A model generated the notes under the pieces. That model was not told the DNA's origin, searched no databases, and saw only the letters and a program-made list of their open reading frames with translations. Source: UBA2966 sp965242505 (GTDB taxonomy: Bacteria; Pseudomonadota; Alphaproteobacteria; UBA2966). From it: a stretch of DNA of 64,000 nucleotides. Position 1 is the first letter of the stretch. Every line of letters starts with the position of its first letter. Where the stretch lies: assembly GCA_965242505.1 (NCBI GenBank), contig OZ251449.1, forward strand, positions 3,596,001-3,660,000, given 5' to 3'. Positions 25,079 through 34,257 of this stretch are shown in pieces. Position numbers and translations under genes: made by a program.

Positions 25079-26749
25079 ATGGACAAAGAAAAGAAACGAT
25101 TTCTGCAACAAGGTAAACTCGATGATCTGAGACATGATCGCAAGTTGAATGAAATGCTCACGGTATATGAATCCAATATCGGAAAATGGCATAATCATGG
25201 AACCTATAGTGTGCTGATCCCAAATCAAATAGCCGATCATATTCTTTCCAGTTCTTCTTGGGATTTTCGTCATGGTCAGGGAACTCCGGGAAGGATGATT
25301 CGTAATTACGGTCATAACAAATCTGTCAAATACCTCCGATACGGTAACGACGATGGTATGGAGCCATTGGTTATTGTTCGACATTTTTCGGGAATCAAAG
25401 ACGATCATGTGGAGTTAAGTGAAGAATTCCGTTTGTTGCATAATCTGTATCATGATCGGAAAAAAGATCGATTCATCAAGATCGTTGATGGTGGAGAAGA
25501 GCAAGTGGTTGCCTGTGTTAAGCCTGACTTGATTGAGGTGCGGCTTAAGGAAATTCGACAATTTCTGTCAATAAAAGAAATGTATCTTTCTATGCAATTC
25601 GATTATATCGAATACTCCGACTTGTCGCTCTCTGAAATGAATTTACCTGCAAAAGAAGATGAAGAAAAGAGAGAAGGGGATATGCATTGGTTTTGGAACT
25701 GTGGCGAAGATCCTACCAGTACAGATTACAAGTCGTTTAGCCGCTTGCTCGGAAAGCGTCTTTATGGTCCTCTGCCCAAATCGAAAAGTGGATTCGATGA
25801 GAGTAAGAAAGAATATGAGGAGTTTGTAATAGGTATCGATGAAGATGGGAACGAAGTGAAGTTTACGTCGGATCCGGATATGTTGGCCGATTATTTCGGT
25901 GCGAACCCAGATGCGCCGAATTATCTTACATCTGTATATTTTAACAAAGAAGTTCTTGATAAATACTATCATCATTCGAGCAGATATACTGTTGAAGATT
26001 CTTTGCTTCGATGTGGATCCTTTTGGGTTCTTTGTATGGACAATCATCATGAAGACAAAGTTTGCGTATGGCTGGGAGACTTAGGGAGGGCCCTTCCGTA
26101 CAAAGAACAGCTGCACTGGCGGGCGCATAATATCATTCCACAAGGTAACATAAGCGAAACCTTTTACCGCAATCAAATTTTGGCAGAACCTATGAATTCA
26201 ACGAATCCAGAACATGTCTTTCGGAGACACTTTCATGATCTCCATGGTTTATGCCAGACTCGACTTGGATGGCCTATCTTCCTTCAGCTGGAACCTGAAG
26301 ATCGACATCACTTGACGACGATGAGAGTTCCATCATCCAACGAACAAAGGGAATTCGATGAACTGATCCTCGGACTCACAAAGATACTTATAGATTCTTT
26401 GAATGTAAAAGGACTGAGAGGGATTGCGCCAAACAGAGGAAGGAACAAAAATCCCGGCAGCATCGACACGCTGCAAGAAGCACTGGATGCCATTGGTGTA
26501 ACAGATTATGATGAACATGTGTCATTTTTGCGGGATCTTCAAAACCTGAGATCGTCGGGATCGGCGCATAGAAAGGGAAAGAGGTATAGCATGATTTCTG
26601 AAAAATTTGGTATGACCGAACACCATCGTCAGGATGTTTTCAAGACGATACTTGGAAAATCCTGTGATTTTTTGAGTTATTTGATCTGTCTTGTCGAAAG
26701 TGGCCGTATCGGCAACAACGATAGCTCCGGGTCCGCGTCTAGCGCTTGA
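25079..26749 (+). CDS. AT-rich unknown protein with possible C-terminal HEPN motif
   Basis: A 556-residue soluble protein of no recognised family. Its base composition is far more AT-rich than everything around it, a clear sign of transfer. AAGGAG lies 8 nt before the ATG, 30 nt after the MmeI-like stop, so both are probably co-transcribed. The central part is rich in aromatic and charged residues (MHWFWNCGEDP, SFWVLCMDNHHEDKVCVWLG). The C-terminal about 110 residues look all-helical and contain LRDLQNLRSSGSAHRKG, an R-x5-H arrangement in the right setting for a HEPN ribonuclease (inference, unverified). Context suggests an anti-phage accessory or effector. Confidence 0.55.
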   Translation: MDKEKKRFLQQGKLDDLRHDRKLNEMLTVYESNIGKWHNHGTYSVLIPNQIADHILSSSSWDFRHGQGTPGRMIRNYGHNKSVKYLRYGNDDGMEPLVIVRHFSGIKDDHVELSEEFRLLHNLYHDRKKDRFIKIVDGGEEQVVACVKPDLIEVRLKEIRQFLSIKEMYLSMQFDYIEYSDLSLSEMNLPAKEDEEKREGDMHWFWNCGEDPTSTDYKSFSRLLGKRLYGPLPKSKSGFDESKKEYEEFVIGIDEDGNEVKFTSDPDMLADYFGANPDAPNYLTSVYFNKEVLDKYYHHSSRYTVEDSLLRCGSFWVLCMDNHHEDKVCVWLGDLGRALPYKEQLHWRAHNIIPQGNISETFYRNQILAEPMNSTNPEHVFRRHFHDLHGLCQTRLGWPIFLQLEPEDRHHLTTMRVPSSNEQREFDELILGLTKILIDSLNVKGLRGIAPNRGRNKNPGSIDTLQEALDAIGVTDYDEHVSFLRDLQNLRSSGSAHRKGKRYSMISEKFGMTEHHRQDVFKTILGKSCDFLSYLICLVESGRIGNNDSSGSASSA

Positions 26750-26928
26750 AGTGGATGGCTGAGAGATCGGGGAACCTACGAGCGTCGCCTCCCTGTCACG
26801 TCCCCCGCTCGCGGTGGACGGACAGGTTCATGCGCGTCGACAACGTCGTCCGCGCCTTGCGCGGGGTGCGGCCCGGACCATGACGAGGCGGCTCCTGGAA
26901 CGAGCGATCCCGACCGGCGGCGCGTCCG

Positions 26929-27070
26929 GACCCCCCTCCCGACCTCCCCCCTGTCAGGGGGGAGGAGAAGAAGGGGTACAGGGGGAGGAGTATTTAGTGG
27001 TCAGGGGGGAAGGGGTGTCGTCGGCCCCTCCGTCCCCCCTCTTCTCCCTTCCCCTTGCAGGGGAGAGGAG
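26929..27070. repeat. GC-rich palindromic intergenic repeat locus 8
   Basis: Form A, spacer units (TCAGGGGGGAAGG) and a damaged form B (CCCTTCCCCTTGCAGGGGAG). The preceding 180 bp after 26749 show no gene or clear signal. Confidence 0.8.
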
Positions 27071-27097
27071 CGCCAAGGGACCCTGCGGCGGCCTGCG

Positions 27098-27934
27098 TCA
27101 GTTCAGCAGGGCCGCGTACTCGTCGAGCTTCTTCAGCGCCTCGTCGCGCGCGGAGGACGGCATCTCCAGCAGGACGCGGGTGGCGCCGGCCGCCTCGTAG
27201 GCCTCGACCGTCTCCCGGTCGGGCGTAGGGCGGAACACCGTGACGGAAAGGGTCGACATGTCGCGGCCGGCCTCGTCGGCCACGGCCCCGAGCTTGGCCA
27301 TCGTCTCCTCGGGCGTCCCGGCGGGGGCGGCCCGCGGCAGCCAGCCGTCGCAGAACTCCACGACGCGGCGGAGCGTGTGGACCGACTCGCCGCCGAGGAT
27401 GATCGGCGGATGCGGCTTCTGCGCGGGCTTGGGATAGCACCACGACGGCTCGACGTCGACGTAGTCGCCATGGAACGAGGCCTCCTCCTCGGTCCACAGG
27501 GCCTTCATGGCGAGCAGGCGCTCGCGCAGCAGCTTGAACCGCGTCCGGGGGTCGGTGCCGTGGTTCTCCATCTCCTCGAGGTTCCAGCCGCCGCCGGCGC
27601 CGAGGATGAACCGGCCGCCGGACAGCGCGTCGAGGCTGGCGACGGCCTTGGCCGTGACGATGGGGTCGCGCTGGATGATGAGGCAGATCCCGGTGCCGAG
27701 CTTCAGGGTGCTGGTGGCGGACGCCGCGAACGAGAGCGCCACGAACGGATCGTGCGTGCGGACGTAGCGCCGGGGCAGCTCGCCGCCGCCGGGAAACGGC
27801 GACCTGCGGCTGGTCGGGATGTGCGTGTGTTCGCACAGGAACAACGATTCGAAGCCGCGGGCCTCGAGCTCCCTGGCGAGCTCGGGAACCTCGATCGCGT
27901 AGTCGGTGGGAAAGAAGAAAACGCCCTTGTGCAT
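27098..27934 (-). CDS. LLM-class (F420- or flavin-dependent) oxidoreductase
   Basis: A 278-residue luciferase-fold protein, shorter than the 10793 gene and of a different subgroup. FLCEHTHIPTSR, LKLGTGICLIIQRDPI, LDALSGGRFILGAGGGWN and HPPIILGGES are the signature blocks of the mycobacterial-type TIGR03619-like group, many of which use F420. AGGAGG lies 6-7 nt before the ATG at 27934. A TTTC microsatellite lies about 120 bp upstream. Substrate unknown. Confidence 0.85.
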   Translation of the reverse strand: MHKGVFFFPTDYAIEVPELARELEARGFESLFLCEHTHIPTSRRSPFPGGGELPRRYVRTHDPFVALSFAASATSTLKLGTGICLIIQRDPIVTAKAVASLDALSGGRFILGAGGGWNLEEMENHGTDPRTRFKLLRERLLAMKALWTEEEASFHGDYVDVEPSWCYPKPAQKPHPPIILGGESVHTLRRVVEFCDGWLPRAAPAGTPEETMAKLGAVADEAGRDMSTLSVTVFRPTPDRETVEAYEAAGATRVLLEMPSSARDEALKKLDEYAALLN

Positions 27935-28055
27935 GCCTGATCCTCCAAGCGTTCGGGAAGCCGGCGCGCCGGTGGGCCGCGCCGCGGCCGCCATTTAATC
28001 GGGCGCGGCGGGCGGAGTCCACGAACCGGCGGCGGTGGCGCGCCCGGCCTCCTCC

Positions 28056-28350
<295 letters not shown>

Positions 28351-28429
28351 GAGCGCGAACGGACCCTGCGGCGCCGTCGTCGGCGTTCGCCATGTTTCGA
28401 TGAAAAATAATCGATATGAGAAATATATG

Positions 28430-28458
28430 TTGCATTATTCGCCCGTTTGTGTCATATA
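28430..28458 (+). promoter_or_regulatory. Candidate promoter of the terminase-like gene
   Basis: TTGCAT, 17-nt spacer, CATATA in an AT-rich patch. The -35 hexamer and spacing match those upstream of the phage-like gene at 8410. Confidence 0.35.
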
Positions 28459-28524
28459 TCCATCCGATCACGGATAAGGAACGCCGCGGTCGCGGGCGGC
28501 GGCCCGGCCATCACGGGCGTTCGG

Positions 28525-30051
28525 ATGACGGGACAGGACCTCCTCGCCGTGTTGCCGAAGGAAGCGGCGTCGCGAGACTGGCGGCTCGGCAACCTCTACT
28601 CGATCGTCGACGCGCGCGGGGAGCGGGTCCGCTTCGCGCCCAACGACGTCCAGGCCGGGCTGCTGCGGGAGCTGCACACCTGCAACGTCATCCTCAAGGC
28701 GCGGCAGCTCGGGTTCACCACGTTGATCCAGCTGTTCATGCTGGACATGTGCCTGTTCGGCGACAACGTGCGCGCCGGCACGATCGCGCACACGCTGGGG
28801 GACGCCGAGCGGATCTTCCGGGACAAGATCAGGTTCCCCTACGACTGCCTGCCGCCCGAGGTGAAGGAGCGCGCGCCCGCGGTCCAGAACTCCGCGCGGA
28901 CGCTGACCCTCGCCAACAACTCGTCGCTCCGGGTGGGGACCAGCCTGCGTTCGGGCACGTTCCAGGTCCTCCACGTATCGGAGTTCGGGCGCATCGCGGC
29001 GCGGCGGCCGGACCAGGCGCGCGAGATCAGGACCGGCGCCCTCAACACCGTGCAGGCCGGCCAGCGCGTCTTCATCGAGTCGACGGCCGAGGGCCGCGGC
29101 GGCGCGTTCCACGACCTCTGCAAGCAGGCCGAGGCGCTGGCCGAGACCGGACGGCCCCTGTCGCCGCTCGACTTCAAGTTCCACTTCCATCCCTGGCACA
29201 GCGACCCGAAGCACCGCCTCGACCCCGAGGGAATCGCGCTGAGCGACGAGGACCGCGCCTATTTCGCCAGGATCGAGGCCGAGACCGGCGCCGTCCTCGA
29301 CGCGGGCCAGCGCGCCTGGTACGCGCGCAAGGCGGCCGTCCAGGGCGAGGACATGCTCCGGGAGTATCCGTCGACGCCCGGCGAGGCCTTCGCCGGCGCC
29401 GTCGAGGGCGCCTATTTCGGGAAGGAGCTGTCGCGGGCGCGGCGCGAGGCCCGCGTCCGCCATGTGCCCGTCGAGCCCGCGCTTCCCGTCAACACCTTCT
29501 GGGACCTCGGCGTCGACGACGAGACGGCGATCTGGTTCCACCAGCAGGCGGGCCCCGAGCACCGGTTCGTCGACTACTACGAGAACTCCGGCGAAGGGCT
29601 GGACCACTACGTCCGGGTGCTCCGCGACAAGGCGGCCGCGCGGGGCTTCGTCTACGGCGCCCACTTCCTGCCCCACGACGTGCAGGTCACCTCGTTGTCG
29701 ACGGGCAGGACGCGACTCGACACCCTGAAGGGGCTCGGCGTGGCGCCGGCGCGCGTCGTGCCCAGGACCGGCAACGTGGCCGAGGACATCCAGGCCGCGC
29801 GCAACGCCGTCGCCGCGTGCTGGTTCGACGAGACCCGCTGCGCCAGGGGCCTGAAGGCGCTGGAGAGTTATCGCAAGGAGTGGGACGACAGGCTGGGGAC
29901 GTTCAGGAACCGTCCCCGGCACGACTGGGCGAGTCACGGGGCGGACGCCTTCCGCTGCTTCGCGGTGGGATACCGCGCGACCGAGGGAGGCGGGAGCCGC
30001 CGCCGCGCCGCCGCCGCCGCGACGGAGACGATGGACAGCCCGTGGGGCTGA
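28525..30051 (+). CDS. Phage terminase large subunit-like protein
   Basis: A 508-residue packaging ATPase/nuclease homologue. ILKARQLGFTTLIQLF holds a Walker A-like loop and LHVSEFGRIA a Walker B with the catalytic Glu. AGAVEGAYFGKEL and NTFWDLGVDDETAIWF begin the RNase H-like nuclease domain (first Asp), and HDWASHGADAFRCFA is the conserved C-terminal block. No portal, capsid or small terminase gene flanks it, so it is a stray phage or gene-transfer-agent gene. The start is uncertain: no strong ribosome-binding site. Confidence 0.8.
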   Translation: MTGQDLLAVLPKEAASRDWRLGNLYSIVDARGERVRFAPNDVQAGLLRELHTCNVILKARQLGFTTLIQLFMLDMCLFGDNVRAGTIAHTLGDAERIFRDKIRFPYDCLPPEVKERAPAVQNSARTLTLANNSSLRVGTSLRSGTFQVLHVSEFGRIAARRPDQAREIRTGALNTVQAGQRVFIESTAEGRGGAFHDLCKQAEALAETGRPLSPLDFKFHFHPWHSDPKHRLDPEGIALSDEDRAYFARIEAETGAVLDAGQRAWYARKAAVQGEDMLREYPSTPGEAFAGAVEGAYFGKELSRARREARVRHVPVEPALPVNTFWDLGVDDETAIWFHQQAGPEHRFVDYYENSGEGLDHYVRVLRDKAAARGFVYGAHFLPHDVQVTSLSTGRTRLDTLKGLGVAPARVVPRTGNVAEDIQAARNAVAACWFDETRCARGLKALESYRKEWDDRLGTFRNRPRHDWASHGADAFRCFAVGYRATEGGGSRRRAAAAATETMDSPWG

Positions 30052-30192
30052 TCCGTTTCTCCCGGCGTTATCATCGGCGGCGATTCGCGTTATCCTGATC
30101 CGTCGGGGGAAACGCCATGGCCGGCGTCGGCGCCCCGGTCCGCGGAGCCTCCGGACTCCGGCGTCCGCGGGCGGATCGAAGGGAGGAACGGC

Positions 30193-30915
30193 ATGCGTCC
30201 ATCCGGTCGCCGCGCGGACGAGCTTCGGGACGTGGCGCTCGAGCCCGGGTTCGCCATGCACGCCGAAGGGTCGTGCATGGCGCGCTTCGGCGACACCCAC
30301 GTCCTGTGTACGGCCAGCGTCGACGAACGCGTACCGCCCTGGTTGCGCAACACGGGCCGCGGCTGGGTCACGGCCGAATACGGGATGCTGCCGCGCTCGA
30401 CCCACGAGCGCACGGACCGCGAGGCCGCGCGCGGCCGCCAGGGCGGGCGCACCCTCGAAATCCAGAGGTTGATCGGCCGCAGTCTGCGGGCGGTGTGCGA
30501 CCTGACCGCCTTCGGCGAGCGCCAGATCAGGGTGGACTGCGACGTCATCCAGGCCGACGGCGGGACGCGCACCGCCGCGATCACCGGGGGGTTCGTGGCC
30601 CTCCACGGGGCGTTCGCGCGGATGAAGGCCGCCGGGGTCGCGCGGGCCGATCCGCTGTCCGACCACGTCGCCGCCGTGAGCTGCGGCATCGTCCAGGGGA
30701 CGCCGGTCCTCGACCTCGACTACGCGGAGGACTCGAGCGCGGACGCCGACGCCAACTTCGTGTTCACGGGCGCGGGCGCCATCGTGGAGGCGCAGGGTAC
30801 GGCGGAGAAGGCCCCGTTCTCCGAGCGGCGGTTCCTCGAACTCCTCGCCCTGGCGCGCGGCGGCTGCGAGCGGCTGGTGGCGCTGCAACGCGCCGCGCTC
30901 CGCGAGGGCGCCTGA
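30193..30915 (+). CDS. rph: Ribonuclease PH
   Basis: A 240-residue phosphorolytic exoribonuclease that trims tRNA 3' ends. MRPSGRRADELRDV, the RNA- and phosphate-binding block TAEYGMLPRSTHERTDREA, GRQGGRTLEIQRLIGRSLRA and TAAITGGFVALHGA are all canonical, and length equals the family norm. First of the conserved set rph-rdgB-hemW on the same strand. Confidence 0.96.
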   Translation: MRPSGRRADELRDVALEPGFAMHAEGSCMARFGDTHVLCTASVDERVPPWLRNTGRGWVTAEYGMLPRSTHERTDREAARGRQGGRTLEIQRLIGRSLRAVCDLTAFGERQIRVDCDVIQADGGTRTAAITGGFVALHGAFARMKAAGVARADPLSDHVAAVSCGIVQGTPVLDLDYAEDSSADADANFVFTGAGAIVEAQGTAEKAPFSERRFLELLALARGGCERLVALQRAALREGA

Positions 30916-30930
30916 CGCCGGGCCGGGAAC

Positions 30931-31536
30931 TTGGCGCGGACGTTTCGCGGGAGGCGGCTGGCGATCGCGAGCCACAACGCGGGCAAGGCGCGCGAGATCG
31001 CCGATCTGCTCCGCCCCTTCGGCGTGGACGCCGCGCACGCGGCCGCCCTCGGCCTGGACGAGCCGGAAGAGGACGGCGACTCCTTCGCCGAGAACGCCCG
31101 CATCAAGGCCGCCGCGGCGGCGGCCGCGGCGGGGATGCCGGCGCTCGCCGACGATTCCGGGCTGGTCGTCCGCGCGTTGAACGGCGAACCCGGGATCCGT
31201 TCGGCGCGGTGGGCGGGACCCGACAGGGACTTCTCCCGGGCGATGGCCGAGGTGGAGCGCCGGCTGGCGCGGACGGGCGGGGACGACCGCGCGGCGCGTT
31301 TCGTGTCGGCGCTCTGCCTCGCCTGGCCGGACGGCCACGCCGAGACGTTCGTCGGGCGCGTCGACGGCCGCCTCGTCTGGCCGCCGCGCGGGGACAAGGG
31401 GTTCGGCTACGACCCCATGTTCGCGGCCGACGGACGCCGGACGACGTTCGGCGAGATGGACCCCGCCGACAAACACGCCATCAGCCACCGCGCCGACGCC
31501 TTCCGCAAGCTCGTCGATGCCTGCTTCGGCCGCTGA
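30931..31536 (+). CDS. rdgB: Non-canonical purine NTP pyrophosphatase (RdgB/HAM1)
   Basis: A 201-residue enzyme that hydrolyses dITP/XTP to keep deaminated purines out of DNA. The N-terminal IASHNAGKAREI, DSFAENARIKA, ALADDSGLVVRALNGEPGI and C-terminal GFGYDPMF with KHAISHRADAF are the full signature set. TTG start 15 nt after rph. It overlaps hemW by 20 nt. Confidence 0.95.
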   Translation: MARTFRGRRLAIASHNAGKAREIADLLRPFGVDAAHAAALGLDEPEEDGDSFAENARIKAAAAAAAAGMPALADDSGLVVRALNGEPGIRSARWAGPDRDFSRAMAEVERRLARTGGDDRAARFVSALCLAWPDGHAETFVGRVDGRLVWPPRGDKGFGYDPMFAADGRRTTFGEMDPADKHAISHRADAFRKLVDACFGR

Positions 31537-32764
31537 GCCGGGCGCCGGGCGCCGGAGGGGGCCGCCGGCGGCGGCGGACCCCGGGTTCGCGGTCTACGTC
31601 CACTGGCCGTTCTGCGCCTCCAAGTGCCCGTACTGCGACTTCAACAGCCACGTCCGCGACGCGATCGACCAGGAGAGATGGGGCCGGGCCCTGATCGCCG
31701 ATCTCGAAAGCGCCCTGGACGCCGCTCCGGCGGAGGTCGTCCGGCCCGCGGCGAGCGTGTTCTTCGGCGGCGGCACGCCGTCCCTGATGGCGCCGGAGAC
31801 GGTGGACGGCGCGCTCGGCGCGCTCGCGCGGCGGGGCCTCGTGGACGGAGACGCCGAAGTGACGCTGGAGGCCAACCCCTCCTCGGCGGAGGCCGGGCGG
31901 TTCGCCGACTACCGCGCCGCCGGGGTCAACCGGCTGTCCGTCGGGGTTCAGTCCCTCGACGACGGGGCGCTCCGCGCTCTCGGGCGCGCGCACGGCGCGG
32001 CGGAAGCCGTGGACGCCGTCGCGGCGGCCCGCGAGGCGTTCGATCGCGTGTCCTTCGACCTGATCTACGCCAGGGCGGGGCAGACGCCCCGTTCCTGGCG
32101 CGGCGAACTGGAGCGGGCCCTGGCGCTGCGCCCGACGCACGTCTCGCTCTACCAGTTGACGATCGAGCGGGGCACGCGGTTCCACGAGGCGTATGCGCGG
32201 GGGGAACTCGCGCCGCCGGGCGAGGACGACGCGGCGGCGATGTACGAGGAGACGACGGCCCGCTGCCGGGCCGCGGGCCTCGACGCCTACGAGGTCTCGA
32301 ACTTCGCGGCGCCGGGCGAGGAGTGCCGGCACAACCTGGTCTACTGGCGGTCGGGCGACTGGCTCGGGGTCGGACCCGGCGCCCATGGCCGCGCGGGACG
32401 GGGGGAGGGCCGGACCGCGACCCGCCGCTGGCGCAGTCCCGAGAAATGGCTGGGGGCCGTCGAGGGGGCGGGTTCGGGACTCGAGGCTTGGGAAACGCTG
32501 GACGCGCCCGCGCGCGCCGCCGAGGCGCTGATGATGGGGCTGCGCCTGACGGAAGGCGTGTCCGCCGAGCGTTTCGAGCGGACGGTCGGGCGGACCCTGG
32601 AGGAGTGCGTCGACGCCGGGCGCCTGCGGCGGCTCGTCCGCGGCGGCTTCCTCGAAACCTCGCGGACCGGCGCGCGGACGACGCCCCGGGGGCGCATGGT
32701 GCTGAACGCCGTGCTCGGCGAGCTCCTTCCGGAGGGCGGGTCCGGTCGCTCCGGACCGCCGTGA
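31517..32764 (+). CDS. hemW: Radical-SAM haem chaperone HemW
   Basis: A 415-residue HemN-like protein. The Fe-S motif is CxxxCxxC in WPFCASKCPYCDFNSH, followed by FFGGGTPSLM, EANPSS and RLSVGVQSLDD of the radical-SAM barrel. YEVSNFAAPGEECRHNLVYW and LGVGPGAHG distinguish HemW (haem delivery) from true coproporphyrinogen dehydrogenase. The C-terminal winged helix is present. It ends 6 bp before the stop of a convergent small membrane gene. Confidence 0.93.
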   Translation: MPASAAEPGAGRRRGPPAAADPGFAVYVHWPFCASKCPYCDFNSHVRDAIDQERWGRALIADLESALDAAPAEVVRPAASVFFGGGTPSLMAPETVDGALGALARRGLVDGDAEVTLEANPSSAEAGRFADYRAAGVNRLSVGVQSLDDGALRALGRAHGAAEAVDAVAAAREAFDRVSFDLIYARAGQTPRSWRGELERALALRPTHVSLYQLTIERGTRFHEAYARGELAPPGEDDAAAMYEETTARCRAAGLDAYEVSNFAAPGEECRHNLVYWRSGDWLGVGPGAHGRAGRGEGRTATRRWRSPEKWLGAVEGAGSGLEAWETLDAPARAAEALMMGLRLTEGVSAERFERTVGRTLEECVDAGRLRRLVRGGFLETSRTGARTTPRGRMVLNAVLGELLPEGGSGRSGPP

Positions 32765-32770
32765 CGTCGA

Positions 32771-33058
32771 TCAGTCGAAGGGCTTGTGGAGGCGGTGGCC
32801 GGATAGCGCCCCCAGGATCAACGGCGCCGACGCGCCGATGTTGACCGCCAGAATCGGGTTCAGATCGACGCCTTCGGAGGCCCGGTGCGCGAGCACCAGC
32901 AGGCCGCCCATGAGGACCATGAATACGGTAACCCCCCAGTACGGCCAGCTCTTCGCGTAGTCGGGGATGCCTTTGTGGAGTTCCTCGCGGACGCGGAACC
33001 ACTTGAGGGCCTCCGAGGCGATGCCGCCCATGAGACCCCAGAAGAATTCCGTTCCCAT
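32771..33058 (-). CDS. Small two-helix membrane protein
   Basis: A 95-residue protein with two transmembrane helices (WPYWGVTVFMVLMGGLLVLA and an Ala/Gly-rich helix near residues 70-88) joined by a short loop, and an amphipathic N-terminal part. No family recognised. It starts 22 nt after the stop of the small HTH gene, so the two form a unit. The pair lies between hemW and an inserted restriction cassette, an accessory position. Confidence 0.6.
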   Translation of the reverse strand: MGTEFFWGLMGGIASEALKWFRVREELHKGIPDYAKSWPYWGVTVFMVLMGGLLVLAHRASEGVDLNPILAVNIGASAPLILGALSGHRLHKPFD

Positions 33059-33080
33059 GCGAGTCCCGTCCCGCGGGTGT

Positions 33081-33329
33081 TCAGAACGACTTGCTGGCGT
33101 AGACCTGAAGGTCGTCGATGATGTCCCGCATCTTCATCGGGCGGGACTTCAACGTGTAGATGATCCGCCGATCCCGGGACATGCGCTGGCGTATCTCGGA
33201 GCGATGCTGGTCGAGAAGGCGTTTCACGCGTTCCGGTTCCAATCCGGTGTCTCTCACGATGCCCTCGACGGTCCTGAAGTCCCACTTCGGATCCTCGAGC
33301 GCCGAATGCACCCTGGACCATTCGTTCAT
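33081..33329 (-). CDS. Small winged-helix-like protein
   Basis: An 82-residue protein starting MNEWSRVHSALED with AGGTGG 6 nt upstream. RTVEGIVRDTGLEPERVKRL looks like a helix-turn-helix, and RRIIYTLKSRPMKMRDIID a wing plus helix. The pattern of 'early HTH, Arg/Lys-rich middle, short C-terminal helix' fits a small DNA-binding or adaptor domain. It probably regulates or partners the downstream membrane protein (inference). Unknown family. Confidence 0.55.
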   Translation of the reverse strand: MNEWSRVHSALEDPKWDFRTVEGIVRDTGLEPERVKRLLDQHRSEIRQRMSRDRRIIYTLKSRPMKMRDIIDDLQVYASKSF

Positions 33330-33502
33330 GTCCGCCACCTTTCCGCAACTCGAGCCGGCGCCCGGCAACCACCGTATCATGGTGTCCCGGTCCGGGGATT
33401 GCAACATTTCAGTCGCCGTTCGAAGGGCCTGGAGGCTCCGCCTCGTCCGGACGAGACACTCGAGCCGTTCCGGCTCGATGCGGGCCCGTCGCGGCGAGCC
33501 CG

Positions 33503-33549
33503 CGGCCTACGACGCGCCCGCCGGCGGCGCGAAGGCCTCCGGCGCCTCG
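33503..33549. repeat. 47-bp direct repeat, left copy flanking the R-M cassette
   Basis: A perfect copy of 35302-35348, the last 14 codons plus stop and 3' flank of the lpoA-like gene. The two copies bracket 1752 bp holding the nuclease and methyltransferase genes. Confidence 0.9.
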
Positions 33550-33574
33550 CCGTCTCCCCGGGCCTCGGCGGACG

Positions 33575-34243
33575 TCAGCTCCAGACGTCCTCTTTCGCCT
33601 CCCAATACGCCTTGACCTCGCCGAACCGGTCGACCCTGTTCTGTATCTTGACGATCTCCCCTGGATAGAATGCGGCCATTGCCTCGCATAGTTGCAGCAT
33701 CCACGCCCTCCGGGAGTATCGGTCCACTACACGGATACGGTTGGCGTCGGCGATCTGGATTTGACCCCAGCCCAGCGCGCCAATGGTCAGACACGTCCAA
33801 TCGATGAACTCGATGGGGGAAAACAAGACCTCCGACACGTCGATCCGGGTCCCTTCGACGGCGTACCTGATCATGATGAGGGAAAAGACGTTGACGTCGG
33901 TTTCGTAAAAACGGGCGAGGCGCTCCACGGACGTCAGGTTGGGCATGCTGAATTTGGCGTCTTCCCGGTGCGTCTTGACGTCCACGACCGAATAGAAGCC
34001 TTCCTTGTCCGTGAACGCCATGTCCGCCATGGCGCGGCGCGAGAAGTCGCTCGAGTATTCGCTGCACCAGTCTCCGAGAAAGCCGTCGAATTTCTCCGCC
34101 ACGAGCGACTCCAGCGCGTCGCCGACCGCTCTCGGACTACCCGACGTCCGGGGAGAAAGAAAGTCCTGGTGCGCATTGACGTACTCCCTGATGGCCGAGG
34201 CCACTCCGTGACAATGCCCTTCGTAGTAGAAGCCCGACCTCAT
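33575..34243 (-). CDS. Type II restriction endonuclease (PD-(D/E)XK)
   Basis: A 222-residue protein. MADMAFTDKEGFYSVVDVKTHRED presents a D-x(n)-D-x-K active site in which the second acidic residue is Asp, the common D...(D/E)xK metal site. Its size, single-domain character and location 14 nt after a Type II methyltransferase gene on the same strand make it the partner nuclease. Recognition site and subfamily are not recognisable by eye. The cassette's composition is less GC-rich than the flanks. Confidence 0.75.
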   Translation of the reverse strand: MRSGFYYEGHCHGVASAIREYVNAHQDFLSPRTSGSPRAVGDALESLVAEKFDGFLGDWCSEYSSDFSRRAMADMAFTDKEGFYSVVDVKTHREDAKFSMPNLTSVERLARFYETDVNVFSLIMIRYAVEGTRIDVSEVLFSPIEFIDWTCLTIGALGWGQIQIADANRIRVVDRYSRRAWMLQLCEAMAAFYPGEIVKIQNRVDRFGEVKAYWEAKEDVWS

Positions 34244-34257
34244 GAGAGAAGATCCGC

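Noticed and set aside
28468..31488. 1006-codon minus-strand frame opposite terminase, rph and rdgB
   Set aside because: Antisense shadow of well-supported plus-strand genes.
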